This document shows positions 1 through 9,374 of a stretch of DNA of 64,000 bases, piece by piece (positions within the stretch are counted from its first letter, which is position 1; each line of letters opens with the position of its first letter). Made by a program: the position numbers and the translations under genes. Source of the stretch: Verrucomicrobium spinosum DSM 4136 = JCM 18804 (lineage in GTDB: Bacteria > Verrucomicrobiota > Verrucomicrobiia > Verrucomicrobiales > Verrucomicrobiaceae); the NCBI RefSeq assembly GCF_000172155.1, contig NZ_ABIZ01000001.1:5799105-5863104 (forward strand). The letters run 5' to 3'. Under the pieces are notes generated by a model. The model searched no databases, was not told where the DNA came from, and was given only the letters and a program-made list of their open reading frames with translations.

Positions 1-2
1 TT

Positions 3-188
3 TACCATATCCCCACGGATCGACGTATTCCCTTGGGGCATTTCTTTGAGCCTCGCGAGTACAAGGGAGAGTACCGTTGTGACACCCACCCGCGCTCCAG
101 CAATGATGGCAAAAAAGTCGTGATCGACTCGGTGCATGCTGGCAACGGCCGGCAGATGTACCTGATTGACGTATCAGGGATCCATTAA
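3..188 (+). CDS. C-terminal end of a beta-propeller-like protein (partial)
   Basis: The window opens inside a reading frame that stays open for 61 codons and stops with TAA. The residues include DTHPRSSNDGKKVVIDS and GRQMYLIDV, which resemble the last blade of TolB/WD40-like or oligogalacturonate-lyase-like propellers, where a THPR-S-DG-K pattern is followed by a GRQMYLIDV strand. The start and most of the protein lie outside the window, so substrate and localisation cannot be judged. The frame and stop are seen directly; the family is inferred from a short stretch. No terminator-like hairpin is obvious in the 270 bases that follow. Confidence 0.6.
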   Translation, partial: YHIPTDRRIPLGHFFEPREYKGEYRCDTHPRSSNDGKKVVIDSVHAGNGRQMYLIDVSGIH

Positions 189-464
189 AGTGCGTCTTTT
201 TTCGGCGACCAGGTCTGGGCAGGTTCACCCCTTCTCTGCCTTCGCGTTTTAATTGGCGAATGCATGGAATCCCCCCCCTTTCTCTGTCATCCAACATGCA
301 GACAACATACAGAGTTTCCACTTTCCAGAGTCGGAAGATCCCTTAGAATAAGCCAAACCCCTATGGAAAGCGATGTTGTGGACACCGCGATACCGTGATG
401 CTCAGCCCGTCCCGGTGCCCCCCGCGAACTCTGCCTCCACCATGGGAGTTGGCTTGTCTGATTG

Positions 465-1274
465 ATGAAAAAGAACCGCTGGCGTTTCATTCTTCTCACT
501 TCCTGGATCCTGTTTACCGTTGCTTTCCTTCTGCGGGAAGTGCTGCTCCGCATCAGCAGTGTGGATGACCGGAGTTTGCTGCCTTGGGCTTTGACCCACA
601 CTCCCAGCCATTGGGCTGTCATGCTCACGCTGGCTTCGTTGGCGTACGCCATGTTCGTTTTCGCCCCCCTCCAACTGCCCTTTATGGCCCTGTGGACGGT
701 GCGGAAAACGCCCGTGCCTGCGAGAAAAAAACTTCCCGTCCTGCTCATCCCCTGCGCGCTTATTTCCACTTGGTGGGTGAGCGACACTCTCCGCCATCCG
801 CCCGACTCCAAGGGCCATTTCGAGGCAGTCATGTCCCACCCTCTTCCAGTGGGTTCCTCGCACTTCATGGCCATCCACCCCCTGGGGACTGGCACCTTTG
901 CAGAAATTTGGGGCAGCGTGCACGGCTACCGGATGAAGCTGCCCTCCAAGGAGGCGACGCACTATTGCCGCAGCCTGGGTGGGGCCCAATACGACTTTGT
1001 CGTGGAGTCGCTCGCAGACCCCTATGATGACTTCTTGAGCAGTCTGCCAAAGGAATGGGGCTACGCCTTGGGGCTGCCTCATTTGCAGGTGCATCAGTTG
1101 CCGCCCATCTGTGGCAAACCCGCTTTTGCCATGGTGGATCCCACCCGCGATGACATGCTGGTCATGGTATGGCAGCAGGGCCAGCTCGACTCACGTCCAG
1201 CGCAACATCTCTATCCCACCCGCTCTGCTGAGCCCGACTTCTACGCCAACGCGAAGAACAAGCCAGGGCAGTGA
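465..1274 (+). CDS. Hypothetical membrane protein with three N-terminal helices
   Basis: I do not recognise a family. The product is about 269 residues. Hydrophobic stretches at roughly residues 8-25, 50-77 and 91-106 look like three membrane segments, followed by a soluble C-terminal domain of about 160 residues that includes CRSLGGAQYDF and ends in a polar tail. The ATG at 465 is preferred; an in-frame TTG lies directly before it. There is no clear Shine-Dalgarno sequence. It stands alone: the upstream gene ends about 275 bases earlier and the next gene is convergent. Coding is supported by length, consistent GC-rich third positions and the hydrophobic pattern; function is unknown. Confidence 0.65.
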   Translation: MKKNRWRFILLTSWILFTVAFLLREVLLRISSVDDRSLLPWALTHTPSHWAVMLTLASLAYAMFVFAPLQLPFMALWTVRKTPVPARKKLPVLLIPCALISTWWVSDTLRHPPDSKGHFEAVMSHPLPVGSSHFMAIHPLGTGTFAEIWGSVHGYRMKLPSKEATHYCRSLGGAQYDFVVESLADPYDDFLSSLPKEWGYALGLPHLQVHQLPPICGKPAFAMVDPTRDDMLVMVWQQGQLDSRPAQHLYPTRSAEPDFYANAKNKPGQ

Positions 1275-1710
1275 GTTCCACCTCCAATATCGGGACCCAA
1301 ATACTGATTCCAACCGGATTCACCATGCTGCCAACGCTGCGGCCACCCTCGTGCGATCCTCTGGATTTTCGTAAGCAGTCGGATCGAAAGGGGCCTCGCG
1401 CTGATTGAGAGCCCCGAGCGCGTCAGTGCGGCCAGTAGGAAGGTGGAAGTGACGCGATTTTCATGGTTCTTCAGGTCCGTCGAGCGGTCATGACGATCAA
1501 GGGTGACTTCCCCCCAGTTCACCAGCCTTTTTTCGACACGGCATCGGCAAAGCAGTCAGGCACTATAGCTCGTCAGTCGCACCACCCGCGCCTCCCAATT
1601 TCAACCATCTCCAAAAGCTCCAGCCCTCCTCCCCCACAAAAAACCGGCCGTCCCCGCAGGAGCGACCGGTTTACTGAATTACTGGTTTACCGAGTTACCG
1701 ACCCACCGTT
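1275..1710. other. Convergent intergenic region, no gene seen
   Basis: About 435 bases lie between two convergent genes. Short frames exist on both strands but none has a recognisable protein or a start signal. The only clear structure is the hairpin terminator serving the minus-strand gene. Confidence 0.5.
1638..1672 (-). terminator. Rho-independent terminator of the sugar isomerase-like gene
   Basis: Read on the minus strand, an AAACCGG stem pairs with CCGGTTT across a GC-rich loop with extra internal pairs, followed by a run of six T. It sits about 40-70 bases past the stop of the minus-strand gene that starts at 2589. Confidence 0.75.
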
Positions 1711-2589
1711 TCACTTGGCCGCATTCTTCTCTCCCCAGGCCTTCACGAAATCAATGCACTGCTTGATGTCAGGCACGTTGTCTTCCCACTTGTTCTCGTA
1801 TTCCACGGAGATATTGCCATCGAAGCCCTGAGCCTTGAGCTCAGCCAGGCAGCCCGCCACATCGCTCACGCCGGTGCCATAGATCTGGTCAGGGCCCTGT
1901 TTGCCGATTTCCTTGCGGTCTTTCAGGTGGCTGCTGATGATGCGGCCTTTGAGAATCTTGAGACACTCGATGGGCTGAAGCCCGCTGGTGGCCCAGTGAC
2001 CGGTGTCGGCGCAGGCACCGATGCGGGGGTCGCGGTCCTTCACGAGGTCACGCACATAGTTCGGGTCCCAGAGCTGGTAGCTGCGGTCCAGCGGGCGCTT
2101 GGCGTGCTCATGATAGCCAACCTTGATGTCGAACTCCTTCACGCACTTCTCGATGGCGTCGATGTTCTTCACGTCTTCGGTCGTGATGGCGTAGAGGCCG
2201 AGTTTCTTGGCGAACTCAAAGATCTGACGCCACTCGGCTTCGTCCTTGCCACCCACGACGCCGTAGTTCACGGCCTTGATCTTGTGCTGGGCCAGCTTGT
2301 CCTGAAGCGCCTTGAAGTCGGCGTCGTTCATGGTGTGATGCAGCTTGCGATCCGGAGCCTCGGGGCTGAGCTTCTGGCCGGGATAGAACTCGATAACGGT
2401 GGCACCGGCCTTCTCGGCCTTTTCAATCGCCTCGAACGCGGTGAAACGGTTGAAGCTGTAAGCCTGGGGTCCGATGGCGAAGCCGCCTTGTTTGACCTCT
2501 TGAGGAATGGGGTTGGCGGCAAAGAGGCTGCACATGACAGCCATCGAGCCCGCCGCGAGGAGGGAGAAATAACGGTGCGAAGTTTTCAT
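1711..2589 (-). CDS. Secreted sugar phosphate isomerase/epimerase-like protein (xylose isomerase-like TIM barrel)
   Basis: The 292-residue product starts with a signal peptide (MKTSHRYFSLLAAGSMAVMC, cleavage expected after the alanines near residue 25). The rest fits the AP-endonuclease-2/xylose-isomerase-like TIM barrel: a substrate-loop region around AYSFNRFTAFEAIEKAEKAG, VIEFYPG, NYGVVGG, GYHEHA, ADTGHWATSG, SSHLKDR and a final VEYENKW strand. The histidine, glutamate and aspartate residues in these motifs are the usual metal ligands of the family. Export and this fold are common for Verrucomicrobia and Planctomycetes proteins thought to act on sugars; the substrate is unknown. ATG 2589 is chosen because it begins the signal peptide. 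A terminator follows. Confidence 0.85.
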   Translation of the reverse strand: MKTSHRYFSLLAAGSMAVMCSLFAANPIPQEVKQGGFAIGPQAYSFNRFTAFEAIEKAEKAGATVIEFYPGQKLSPEAPDRKLHHTMNDADFKALQDKLAQHKIKAVNYGVVGGKDEAEWRQIFEFAKKLGLYAITTEDVKNIDAIEKCVKEFDIKVGYHEHAKRPLDRSYQLWDPNYVRDLVKDRDPRIGACADTGHWATSGLQPIECLKILKGRIISSHLKDRKEIGKQGPDQIYGTGVSDVAGCLAELKAQGFDGNISVEYENKWEDNVPDIKQCIDFVKAWGEKNAAK

Positions 2590-2669
2590 GGATGCCCAGA
2601 CCACCACCGACCGCCATGGTTGTCAAGGCAGGTGCAAGTGAATCCCCCCAGCGTGAAAGATGACGCGTT

Positions 2670-4115
2670 TCAGGCCGTTCTGGGCTGTTGCGCGGCGAGG
2701 CGGCCCAAGGTGCCGATCGCCCTCTCCATCCGGGCGTTCCATGGGTGGGCACAGGACAGGCGGATGAAATTCCCAAAGTCTGGCTTGGGGGAAAACATCG
2801 GCCCCGGAGCAATGCTGATCTTCTGCTCCAGCGCGGCGTCATCCAGCCGCAGGGCGTCCACGCCTTTGGGCAGCTCGACCCACAGAACAAACCCACCTTG
2901 AGGTTGGGTGATGGTGACGGGACCAGGAAACGATGCCGCCACTGCCTGACGGAAACGGCCGACATTGTCAGCATACGTGCGGCGGATGGAGCGCAGGTAG
3001 TGGTCATAGCCACCGTTGGCCAGGAACTCCGCCACCGCGAGTTCCGGCAGAGTGGCCGTGGCCAGCGTGCTCGTAAGCTTCAGGGCCTGAATCTCCTTGT
3101 AAAAACGGCCCGGCACGATCCAGCCCACGCGATACCCGGGGGCCAGCGTCTTGGAAAAGGAGCTGCAGAGGATCACCAGCCCTTTGCGATCATAGGAAAG
3201 TGCGGTGCGGGGGCGATGGTCGCCAAAGTACAGCTCGCCAAAGATGTCGTCTTCAATGAGCGGCACCTCGCGCGCCGCCAAAAGCTCCACCAACCTCTCC
3301 TTGTGACTGTCCGGCATCAGGGACCCCAGGGGATTGCTAAAATTGGGCACGGCCACACAGGCGGCCACAGAGCGGGTTTTCAGCACCTTTTCCAGGACAT
3401 CCAGATCCATGCCGGTGCGCGGGTGCATGGGAATGCCCACCACTTTGAGCTGGAGCACCTCCAGCGCATGCAGGACTCCAAAATAGGCCGGCAACTCCAC
3501 CGCCACGACATCACCGGGCCTCGTGACCGCGCGCAGGGCCAGCATGAGCGCCTCCGTGCCGCCGGATGTGGTGATGATTTCATCCGGCGCGAGGTTGGCT
3601 CCTGCATCCACGGAGCGCCGGGCAATCTCCCGGCGCAGGGCAGCGGAGCCGGGGGGCACGTCATACGATACCGCGCTGCGTCCATGGCGTCTGGCTACGC
3701 CTGCCAGGATGCGGTTGAGCTTCTCGACCGGCAGCAGTTCCGCTCCCGGTGCGGCCCCCCCAAGCGGGACAATGCCCGGAATCCGGCTGGCTTCGAAAAG
3801 CCGCGACTGCAATCCGCCCACGGTGACCGCAGTCACCGCGCTGCGGGGACGGGAAACTTTCGGTTCCGCCACGGGCTTCAAGAGTTGGGGACGAACGAAG
3901 AAACCTGACTTGGGCCGCGCCTCGATGAGCCCCTGATCTTCCAGTGCCAGATAGGCCTGAAGCACCGTGGTGATGCTCACCCCATGCTGACGGCTGGCCT
4001 GCCGCACGGAGGGAATGCGGTCGCCGGGACGCCATGTGCCGCCACGGATGAGCCCCTCCACCTTTTGGCACACCTGCCGGTAGAGCGAATCGTGATCGGT
4101 GGATTCATGAATCAT
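2670..4115 (-). CDS. MocR-type regulator: GntR winged helix fused to class I aminotransferase domain
   Basis: The 481-residue protein has an N-terminal GntR winged helix (residues about 8-75, with PGDRIPSVRQASRQHGVS and LEDQGLIEARPKSGFFV) and a PLP-dependent aminotransferase-like domain. The PLP lysine is K322 in SSFSKTLAPGYRVGW; NFSNPLGSLMP and IEDDIFGELYF are also present. Members of the MocR/PdxR family bind PLP and regulate amino-acid, vitamin B6 or GABA metabolism. The ATG at 4115 directly precedes the winged helix; an upstream in-frame extension lacks conserved sequence. The target is unclear: the divergent neighbour is an acetyltransferase, and the 190-base gap between them is the likely regulated promoter region. 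Confidence 0.9.
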   Translation of the reverse strand: MIHESTDHDSLYRQVCQKVEGLIRGGTWRPGDRIPSVRQASRQHGVSITTVLQAYLALEDQGLIEARPKSGFFVRPQLLKPVAEPKVSRPRSAVTAVTVGGLQSRLFEASRIPGIVPLGGAAPGAELLPVEKLNRILAGVARRHGRSAVSYDVPPGSAALRREIARRSVDAGANLAPDEIITTSGGTEALMLALRAVTRPGDVVAVELPAYFGVLHALEVLQLKVVGIPMHPRTGMDLDVLEKVLKTRSVAACVAVPNFSNPLGSLMPDSHKERLVELLAAREVPLIEDDIFGELYFGDHRPRTALSYDRKGLVILCSSFSKTLAPGYRVGWIVPGRFYKEIQALKLTSTLATATLPELAVAEFLANGGYDHYLRSIRRTYADNVGRFRQAVAASFPGPVTITQPQGGFVLWVELPKGVDALRLDDAALEQKISIAPGPMFSPKPDFGNFIRLSCAHPWNARMERAIGTLGRLAAQQPRTA

Positions 4116-4307
4116 GGGACGGGCCAGGCTAGGCCGGAGTGCATTGGGGGGTGAACCCGTTTGCCCTTCAGCGCAAGCCTCAGGCACTATACGCGTACAT
4201 CATCGGCTTGGGAACCGGTGATGAAACACAGGGTCCGGATCCCAGCCCCGCCTTGACTCCCCGTGTCGGCAGTCGAGCCTGCCCCCGCCTCACACCTTAA
4301 GCACGTC

Positions 4308-4853
4308 ATGCCTGAATCACCCACCTGCATCTGTGACCCCCTCCTCACGGAGCGTCTGCTGCTCCGTCCTTTCACTCTGGAGGATGCCCCGGCAGCCCAT
4401 GGGTGGTTTTCTGATCCGGAAGTGATGCACCACATTCCGGGAGGTCGGGATGCCACGCTGGAAGACACCCGTCAGCGCATCACGCGGTACCTGCAGCATG
4501 GGCTCACCCTTGGCTTCTCGAAGTGGCTGGTGACGGATCGCTCAACGGGTGAACTGCTGGGGGATGGCGGCCTCTACACTCTGCCCAACGATCCAAGGGT
4601 GGAGCTGGGCTTTCGATTTGCCCGCCAGCACTGGGGCAAGGGGTATGCCTGTGAAATGGGACGGGCCTGGATGGAGCAGTATGCACAGCTGTTCCCCGGC
4701 AAGGCACTCTACGGTATCGTGCTGCCCGAGCATGTGCGCTCCCAACGTGTGCTCGAGAAGCTTGGATTTGAACCCGTGGGGGATGAGCGTGTCTATGGTC
4801 GCGTCATGAAAGTCTATCAACACCCCGATCATGACACGCGAACAACCCTCTGA
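4308..4853 (+). CDS. GNAT family N-acetyltransferase (RimJ/RimL-like)
   Basis: About 181 residues. The start LLTERLLLRPFTLEDAPAAH is typical of the RimJ/RimL branch, and the acetyl-CoA loop is seen as RQHWGKGYACEMGRAWM (R-x-x-x-G-x-G/A). The C-terminal region ends in SQRVLEKLGFEPVGDERVYG, also characteristic. The substrate could be a ribosomal protein N-terminus, an amino group on a small molecule, or an antibiotic; the sequence does not tell. A GTG 45 bases upstream keeps the frame open, but the ATG at 4308 leaves a normal-length domain. It is divergent from the MocR regulator and followed 21 bases later by the AIM24-type gene, so the two may be cotranscribed. Confidence 0.85.
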   Translation: MPESPTCICDPLLTERLLLRPFTLEDAPAAHGWFSDPEVMHHIPGGRDATLEDTRQRITRYLQHGLTLGFSKWLVTDRSTGELLGDGGLYTLPNDPRVELGFRFARQHWGKGYACEMGRAWMEQYAQLFPGKALYGIVLPEHVRSQRVLEKLGFEPVGDERVYGRVMKVYQHPDHDTRTTL

Positions 4854-4874
4854 GAAACACCTTCAGATTCTGCT

Positions 4875-5897
4875 ATGAGCAAGTGGTACTACCTCGGCAA
4901 ACAAAACCAGCAGGTCCAGACAGTCCAGACGGAACTGCCAGGCCTCGTGCAACGGGGCGAACTGAGCCCGGCCACCCTCGTATGGACGCCCGGCATGGGC
5001 CCCTGGACTCCGGCCAGCGAAGCGCTTCCCGCGCTCTTCCATTCTTCGCCCCCCGCAGGCGGAGGATTCGGCTGCCCGCCCCCGATCCCACAGGGTTTCA
5101 ACCAACAACGTTCCCATGAAATCGAGTACGAGATCATTGGCGACGACTTGCAAATCGTGGAGATCGAACTTGATCCCGGCGAAACGGTCATCGCAGAAGC
5201 AGGCGGCATGAACTACATGGAGGATGACATCCAGTTCGAGACCCGCATGGGCGACGGCTCCCAGCCTGACGGTGGCTTCATGGGCGCGCTCAAGAACATC
5301 GGCAAACGCATGCTCACGGGGGAATCGCTCTTCATGACCCACTTCACCCATCGCGGCAGCAGCGGGAAACGGCGCGTGGCGTTCGCTGCCCCCTACCCCG
5401 GCAAAATCATCCCTATGCGGCTCTCAGAGCTGGGTGGGGAAATCATCTGTGAAAAAGACGCCTTCCTCTGCGCAGCTCTAGGCACGGAGGTGGGCATCGC
5501 ATTCAACCGCAAACTCGGCACGGGCTTCTTTGGCGGCGAAGGTTTCATCCTCCAGCGTCTGCGTGGTGACGGACTGGTGTTTGTGCATGCCGGGGGCACC
5601 ATTGTGAAGAAGGAACTGCGTGGTGGAACCCTGCGCGTGGACACCGGCTGCCTTGTGGCCATGACCAGCGGGATCAACTACGACATTCAGCGCGCCGGCA
5701 ACCTCAAGAGCATGGTGTTCGGCGGTGAAGGGTTGTTTCTCGCAACCCTGAGCGGTCACGGCACGGTGTGGCTGCAAAGCCTGCCCTTCTCCCGTCTCGC
5801 CGACCGCATCCTGGCCAATGCCCCCAGCGCTGGTGGAGCCTCCACCGGTGAAGGGTCCGTGCTCGGCGGCCTGGGCAGGCTGCTGGATGGAAGGTAG
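4875..5897 (+). CDS. GYF_2 domain plus AIM24 family protein
   Basis: The 340-residue protein begins with a GYF_2/DUF4339-like module (residues about 3-52: [31 protein letters not shown]), a putative peptide-binding domain. The rest matches the AIM24/TIGR00266 family: [64 protein letters not shown] and [25 protein letters not shown], a double-psi beta-helix-like fold. The tail is glycine/serine rich. No signal peptide or membrane segment is seen, so it is probably cytosolic. Bacterial AIM24 function is not established; the GYF_2 fusion hints at a membrane- or protein-associated scaffold. It lies 21 bases after the acetyltransferase. Confidence 0.88.
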   Translation: MSKWYYLGKQNQQVQTVQTELPGLVQRGELSPATLVWTPGMGPWTPASEALPALFHSSPPAGGGFGCPPPIPQGFNQQRSHEIEYEIIGDDLQIVEIELDPGETVIAEAGGMNYMEDDIQFETRMGDGSQPDGGFMGALKNIGKRMLTGESLFMTHFTHRGSSGKRRVAFAAPYPGKIIPMRLSELGGEIICEKDAFLCAALGTEVGIAFNRKLGTGFFGGEGFILQRLRGDGLVFVHAGGTIVKKELRGGTLRVDTGCLVAMTSGINYDIQRAGNLKSMVFGGEGLFLATLSGHGTVWLQSLPFSRLADRILANAPSAGGASTGEGSVLGGLGRLLDGR

Positions 5898-5916
5898 AAA
5901 AAGGGAGAAAGAAGAA

Positions 5917-5938
5917 GGGGCAGGTGAAGGCCTGCCCC
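5917..5938. terminator. Hairpin between convergent genes, probable bidirectional terminator
   Basis: GGGGCAGG pairs with CCTGCCCC over a 6-base loop. It lies between the plus-strand AIM24 gene and the minus-strand sugar dehydrogenase. The A-rich stretch just before it would give a T-rich tail on the minus strand; the tail on the plus strand is weak. Confidence 0.55.
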
Positions 5939-5991
5939 TAAACTTCAAAGCTCAAAATTCAAACTTCAAGCCACTCGCACTGACACACTGA

Positions 5992-7359
5992 TCAGCCCGC
6001 TGGCATCAGAGTATAAAGCGAGCCTTCCTGCGACATGATCACCACTTCACCCGCCGCATCGGGGGCGATCATCGTGGGGTTGAAGGGGCGCTCTTTGTCA
6101 TCGGGACGGCGGAAAAGTACGAGCCGCTCTTTTACCTGTTTCGAGTCCGGATCATAGCGCAAGGCCCAGACCACGCCGCTGCCCCAGTCGGCATAGATGT
6201 AACAACCCTGAAGCTGCGGCAGACGCTGGCCGCGGTACATGAACCCGCCCGTCACGCTGATGCCTTCAGCATGCGTGTAGGCAAAAACCGGCTCTTCGTA
6301 TTTCTGGTCGGGAAGGAAGGGCTGTAGATGAAAGGTGCTTGCACGAGGACCGTCATGGTCGCTCCAGCCATAGTTCGCACCTTTTTTGATGAGATTGATC
6401 TCCTCCCAAATGTCCTGCCCCACATCCGCGAGCCAAAGCTCCCCCCCCTTCGAATCAAAGCTAAAGCCCCACGGATTGCGGAGACCAAGCGCCCAAATCT
6501 CAGGACGCACTTCTTGTTTGTCCACAAAAGGGTTGTCCTTGGGAATGCCGTACGGGAGGTTTCCGGTCCGCTCATCCACATCGAGCCGCAGCATCTTCCC
6601 GTAGAGTACGAACGGGTTCTGCGCGAGACGGTAGGGATCATCCCGCAGCCCACCATCGCCGATCGCGATGTAGAGCATGCCGTCCGGACCGAAGGCCAGA
6701 CCACCAGCGAAATGGTTTGCCATGGGATGAGGCAACTCCAACAGCACACGCTCCGACGTGGGATCCGCCTTCAAGGGCTGCCCTGGCAGACACTCCATCT
6801 CACTGATCACCGTCCGGCGGGGCTCTGTGGTGGAATAGGAAATGTAGAACTTTCCATTGGTGGTGTACTTCGGATGAAAGGCCAACCCGTGAAAGCCTTC
6901 TTCGAAGAGGTACGCCCCTTTCAGCTGCTCGCGAAAATCGAGGAACAACTGGGAATCTCCCACCACCTCATTCTTGGGCAACACCCAGACTTCCCCACGC
7001 TGCTGCATCACCACCTCCCGAGGGGACTCACCGGGCAGCACGGCCATGGCCACAGGGCAGTCAAACTTTTGGGTCACGTGCAAACGCTGCAAAGCATACA
7101 CCGCCATTGCATCCTCCGTGGGCACACTCGTTTGGGTCCCATTCGGACTCATGCCCGCGCCCGGCGCACCAAGATTGCCGTTGGGGTTGGGATTGCCCGG
7201 ATTGTCTCCCGGCCCCAAAGCATCTGGCCGTTCAGGACGACCAATCGACAACAATTCCTCAGGGATGGCATCCGCCGCCTGCAAGACGCCCGCAGTTCCC
7301 ATGGCTACCGCCAGCAGACCACCCAAGACGCGGCATGAAAGAGCTTTTGAGGTTGGCAT
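5992..7359 (-). CDS. Exported PQQ-dependent sugar dehydrogenase-like protein (GSDH beta-propeller)
   Basis: 455 residues. An N-terminal signal peptide (hydrophobic core GGLLAVAMGTAGVLQAA) is followed by a proline/glycine/asparagine-rich linker and a six-bladed propeller of the glucose/sorbosone dehydrogenase family. Seen motifs are FHGLAFHPKYTTNGKFYISY, HFAGGLAFGPDGMLYIAIGDGG, WALGLRNPWGFSFD and GGELWLADVGQDIWEEIN. The family oxidises sugars using PQQ in the periplasm; many environmental homologues are only binding or hedgehog-interacting-like, so the substrate is open. The ATG at 7359 precedes the signal peptide. A convergent-gene hairpin lies after the stop. Confidence 0.88.
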   Translation of the reverse strand: MPTSKALSCRVLGGLLAVAMGTAGVLQAADAIPEELLSIGRPERPDALGPGDNPGNPNPNGNLGAPGAGMSPNGTQTSVPTEDAMAVYALQRLHVTQKFDCPVAMAVLPGESPREVVMQQRGEVWVLPKNEVVGDSQLFLDFREQLKGAYLFEEGFHGLAFHPKYTTNGKFYISYSTTEPRRTVISEMECLPGQPLKADPTSERVLLELPHPMANHFAGGLAFGPDGMLYIAIGDGGLRDDPYRLAQNPFVLYGKMLRLDVDERTGNLPYGIPKDNPFVDKQEVRPEIWALGLRNPWGFSFDSKGGELWLADVGQDIWEEINLIKKGANYGWSDHDGPRASTFHLQPFLPDQKYEEPVFAYTHAEGISVTGGFMYRGQRLPQLQGCYIYADWGSGVVWALRYDPDSKQVKERLVLFRRPDDKERPFNPTMIAPDAAGEVVIMSQEGSLYTLMPAG

Positions 7360-7545
7360 CGCGCATCATGGGAGCCATCCGCGTGCCATGTAAAGTGAGG
7401 AACAATTCACTCCATTTCTTAGCTTCTCGAAGGAATGCGGAATTACGGTTAGGCAAAGCCACCTCTTTCAGAAAAAGTGCAGACTGGAGAGAAAATTTGC
7501 GGCCTCGGATTAAGCCCAAGAGGCTCAGAGAACCCAGAGGACTAA

Positions 7546-7580
7546 TTTTTTTGGACAGAACTAACGGAGTTTACAGAGTT
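7546..7580. repeat. Dispersed intergenic repeat (GACAGAAYTAACGGA type), copy 1
   Basis: A T-run followed by GGACAGAACTAACGGAGT and TTACAGAGTT closely matches the left arm of the palindromic element at 36280-36454 (TTAGACAGAATTAACGGAAT). It lies in the gap upstream of the sugar dehydrogenase gene. It is non-coding and probably a remnant of a dispersed intergenic repeat. Confidence 0.5.
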
Positions 7581-7640
7581 GCATTTTCTGTAATACATTG
7601 ATAACGAGAGACTTATTAAATCCCTCTCGGCTTTCAACAC

Positions 7641-9242
7641 TCACTTCAGCAATTGCCGGGCGATGATGGCGTCCACAGGGTTCCAGTCATCAGTCATCAG
7701 CTTTCCCTCGCCACTCGCTGGCAGTTGATTTTGAGGGATGCGTCGGGCGAGGAGCGGGTACTGCCAGGATCCTGGCAAGTGAATCCCATCCTCGATCCAT
7801 GGTTTCCAGCTGTCTTGCGAGGCCAGGAGGACGACGTTTTGGGAATGCACCCGGGCACCTCCGACGGCAAAGACTTCCACATGCGGGAAGACGCTGCGCA
7901 CGGTGGTCAGGATGTATTCCAGAAGCTCGGCACGTTCCCCTTCCACGGCAGAGATCACATTCATCATGAACACCCCTTTGGGACTGAGGCGGCTTTTAAT
8001 TTCGGCAAAGAACTCCTGCGTCACCAGATGCGCCGGGATGTGGCGCACGCCATTGTAGGCGTCACCAAAGATGAGATCGTAGCCGCCTTCACTCTCCTTG
8101 AGGAAACGGCGGGCATCGGTGGCATGAGCATGAACGGAGGGATGCTCATCGAGCTTGAAGAACTGACGCCCGGTCTGGATGACTGCGGGATCAATTTCGG
8201 CCACATCCACATGCGAGCCCGGCACTAGGCGCGACAGCTCTTGAGGCATCCCGAAAGCGCCCGCTCCAATAAACAGGGCCCGCTTCAGCGGAAGGCTCTC
8301 GTTTAGCTGAGCCAGACGCCAGAACTTCTGATACTCCAGCACCAATCCCCCGTCTTTCATCCGCATGCCCCCTTCCATGGTGGAGTCCAGCTTGAGAAAG
8401 CGCTCCTTGGAGCCTGCCCCATCCCGTTCCACGACCTCGATTTGGTGATAGAAGGAACTGGCCCGGTGCAACGTGGTCATTCCGGGTTCCGTTGAGGTGC
8501 CCTCAGCCGTGGAACTCACCAGCGCGGCCAATACGGTGACTGCCACGGTGGAGAGCTGAACCTTTATGGACTTGCGAGCCATCCAGAAAGCCAACAGGGC
8601 CAGCAGGAGCAGCACGACACCGGAGCCAAGGAAAATGGACTTCACCCCAAATGCGGAGAGCAGAAAGAAGCCCGAAAGGAAGGTGCCCACAAAACTGCCC
8701 AGAGACCCCAACATGCTGATCACGCCAGCAGCCACCCCCACGTGCTCATCCTTGGCAGCCATGCTGTAGAACCGGACACTGGCAGGCGACACCGCCCCCA
8801 GCAGAATCCCAGGAATGGCAAACAGGAAGAGAGAGATAAACACCGGGCCAGCAATGAGCCCCCCTTTGGAAAGTGAGGGGCTGAGCACGCTGCTGAGCGC
8901 CGGGATGAACATGGTGAGGATGGCCGCTCCGGCGAGCAGTGCGCCCAGGAGATCGAGCCTTGAGAACTTGTCCGAAAGGTAGCCCCCCAGATAGCCTCCC
9001 ACGCTGAGAGCCACCAGCACCACTCCGATCAATGCCGTCCAGGTGTAGATACTGTTGCCAAAACTGGGTGCCAGCAGCCGGTTGGCAGCGATCTCGATGA
9101 CCATGATGGAGGCCCCGGAGAAGAAGCAGATCAGCCCGAGCAGCCAGCGGGTGGTGCGGGAATGGCTGGCTACAGCCGCCGCTGTGGCTGCGTCAGCCTT
9201 GGTAGAACCGCTTTTCGGAGAAGTCGCAGAAGGGATGGCCAT
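7641..9242 (-). CDS. Membrane-anchored spermidine synthase-like protein (fused MFS-like/SpeE)
   Basis: About 533 residues. After a polar N-terminus come hydrophobic helices (from WLLGLICFFSGASIMVIEIA to VVLLLLALLAFWMA, about seven or more), then a Rossmann methyltransferase-like domain: LFIGAGAFGMPQEL (SAM-like loop), DVAEIDPAVIQ, DARRFLKESEGGYDLIFGDAY and VFMMNVISAVEG. This is the fused-MFS/spermidine synthase architecture widespread in bacteria, whose substrate is uncertain; true putrescine aminopropyl transfer is not shown. ATG 9242 is preferred over an upstream in-frame start that would add about 40 residues. It is the last gene after parB and the lipoprotein on this strand. Confidence 0.85.
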   Translation of the reverse strand: MAIPSATSPKSGSTKADAATAAAVASHSRTTRWLLGLICFFSGASIMVIEIAANRLLAPSFGNSIYTWTALIGVVLVALSVGGYLGGYLSDKFSRLDLLGALLAGAAILTMFIPALSSVLSPSLSKGGLIAGPVFISLFLFAIPGILLGAVSPASVRFYSMAAKDEHVGVAAGVISMLGSLGSFVGTFLSGFFLLSAFGVKSIFLGSGVVLLLLALLAFWMARKSIKVQLSTVAVTVLAALVSSTAEGTSTEPGMTTLHRASSFYHQIEVVERDGAGSKERFLKLDSTMEGGMRMKDGGLVLEYQKFWRLAQLNESLPLKRALFIGAGAFGMPQELSRLVPGSHVDVAEIDPAVIQTGRQFFKLDEHPSVHAHATDARRFLKESEGGYDLIFGDAYNGVRHIPAHLVTQEFFAEIKSRLSPKGVFMMNVISAVEGERAELLEYILTTVRSVFPHVEVFAVGGARVHSQNVVLLASQDSWKPWIEDGIHLPGSWQYPLLARRIPQNQLPASGEGKLMTDDWNPVDAIIARQLLK

Positions 9243-9374
9243 GAAGAAGGGGTGATGAAGGGAAAGTGAAGCACCAAGCACCAGCATGGGCAGGCACCCC
9301 ACCAAAGCGGTGTCTGCTCCCATCGCAAATTGAAGTTGTCTTCTCCCAGAAGGGAAAAGCACCGGGCCGGGGCG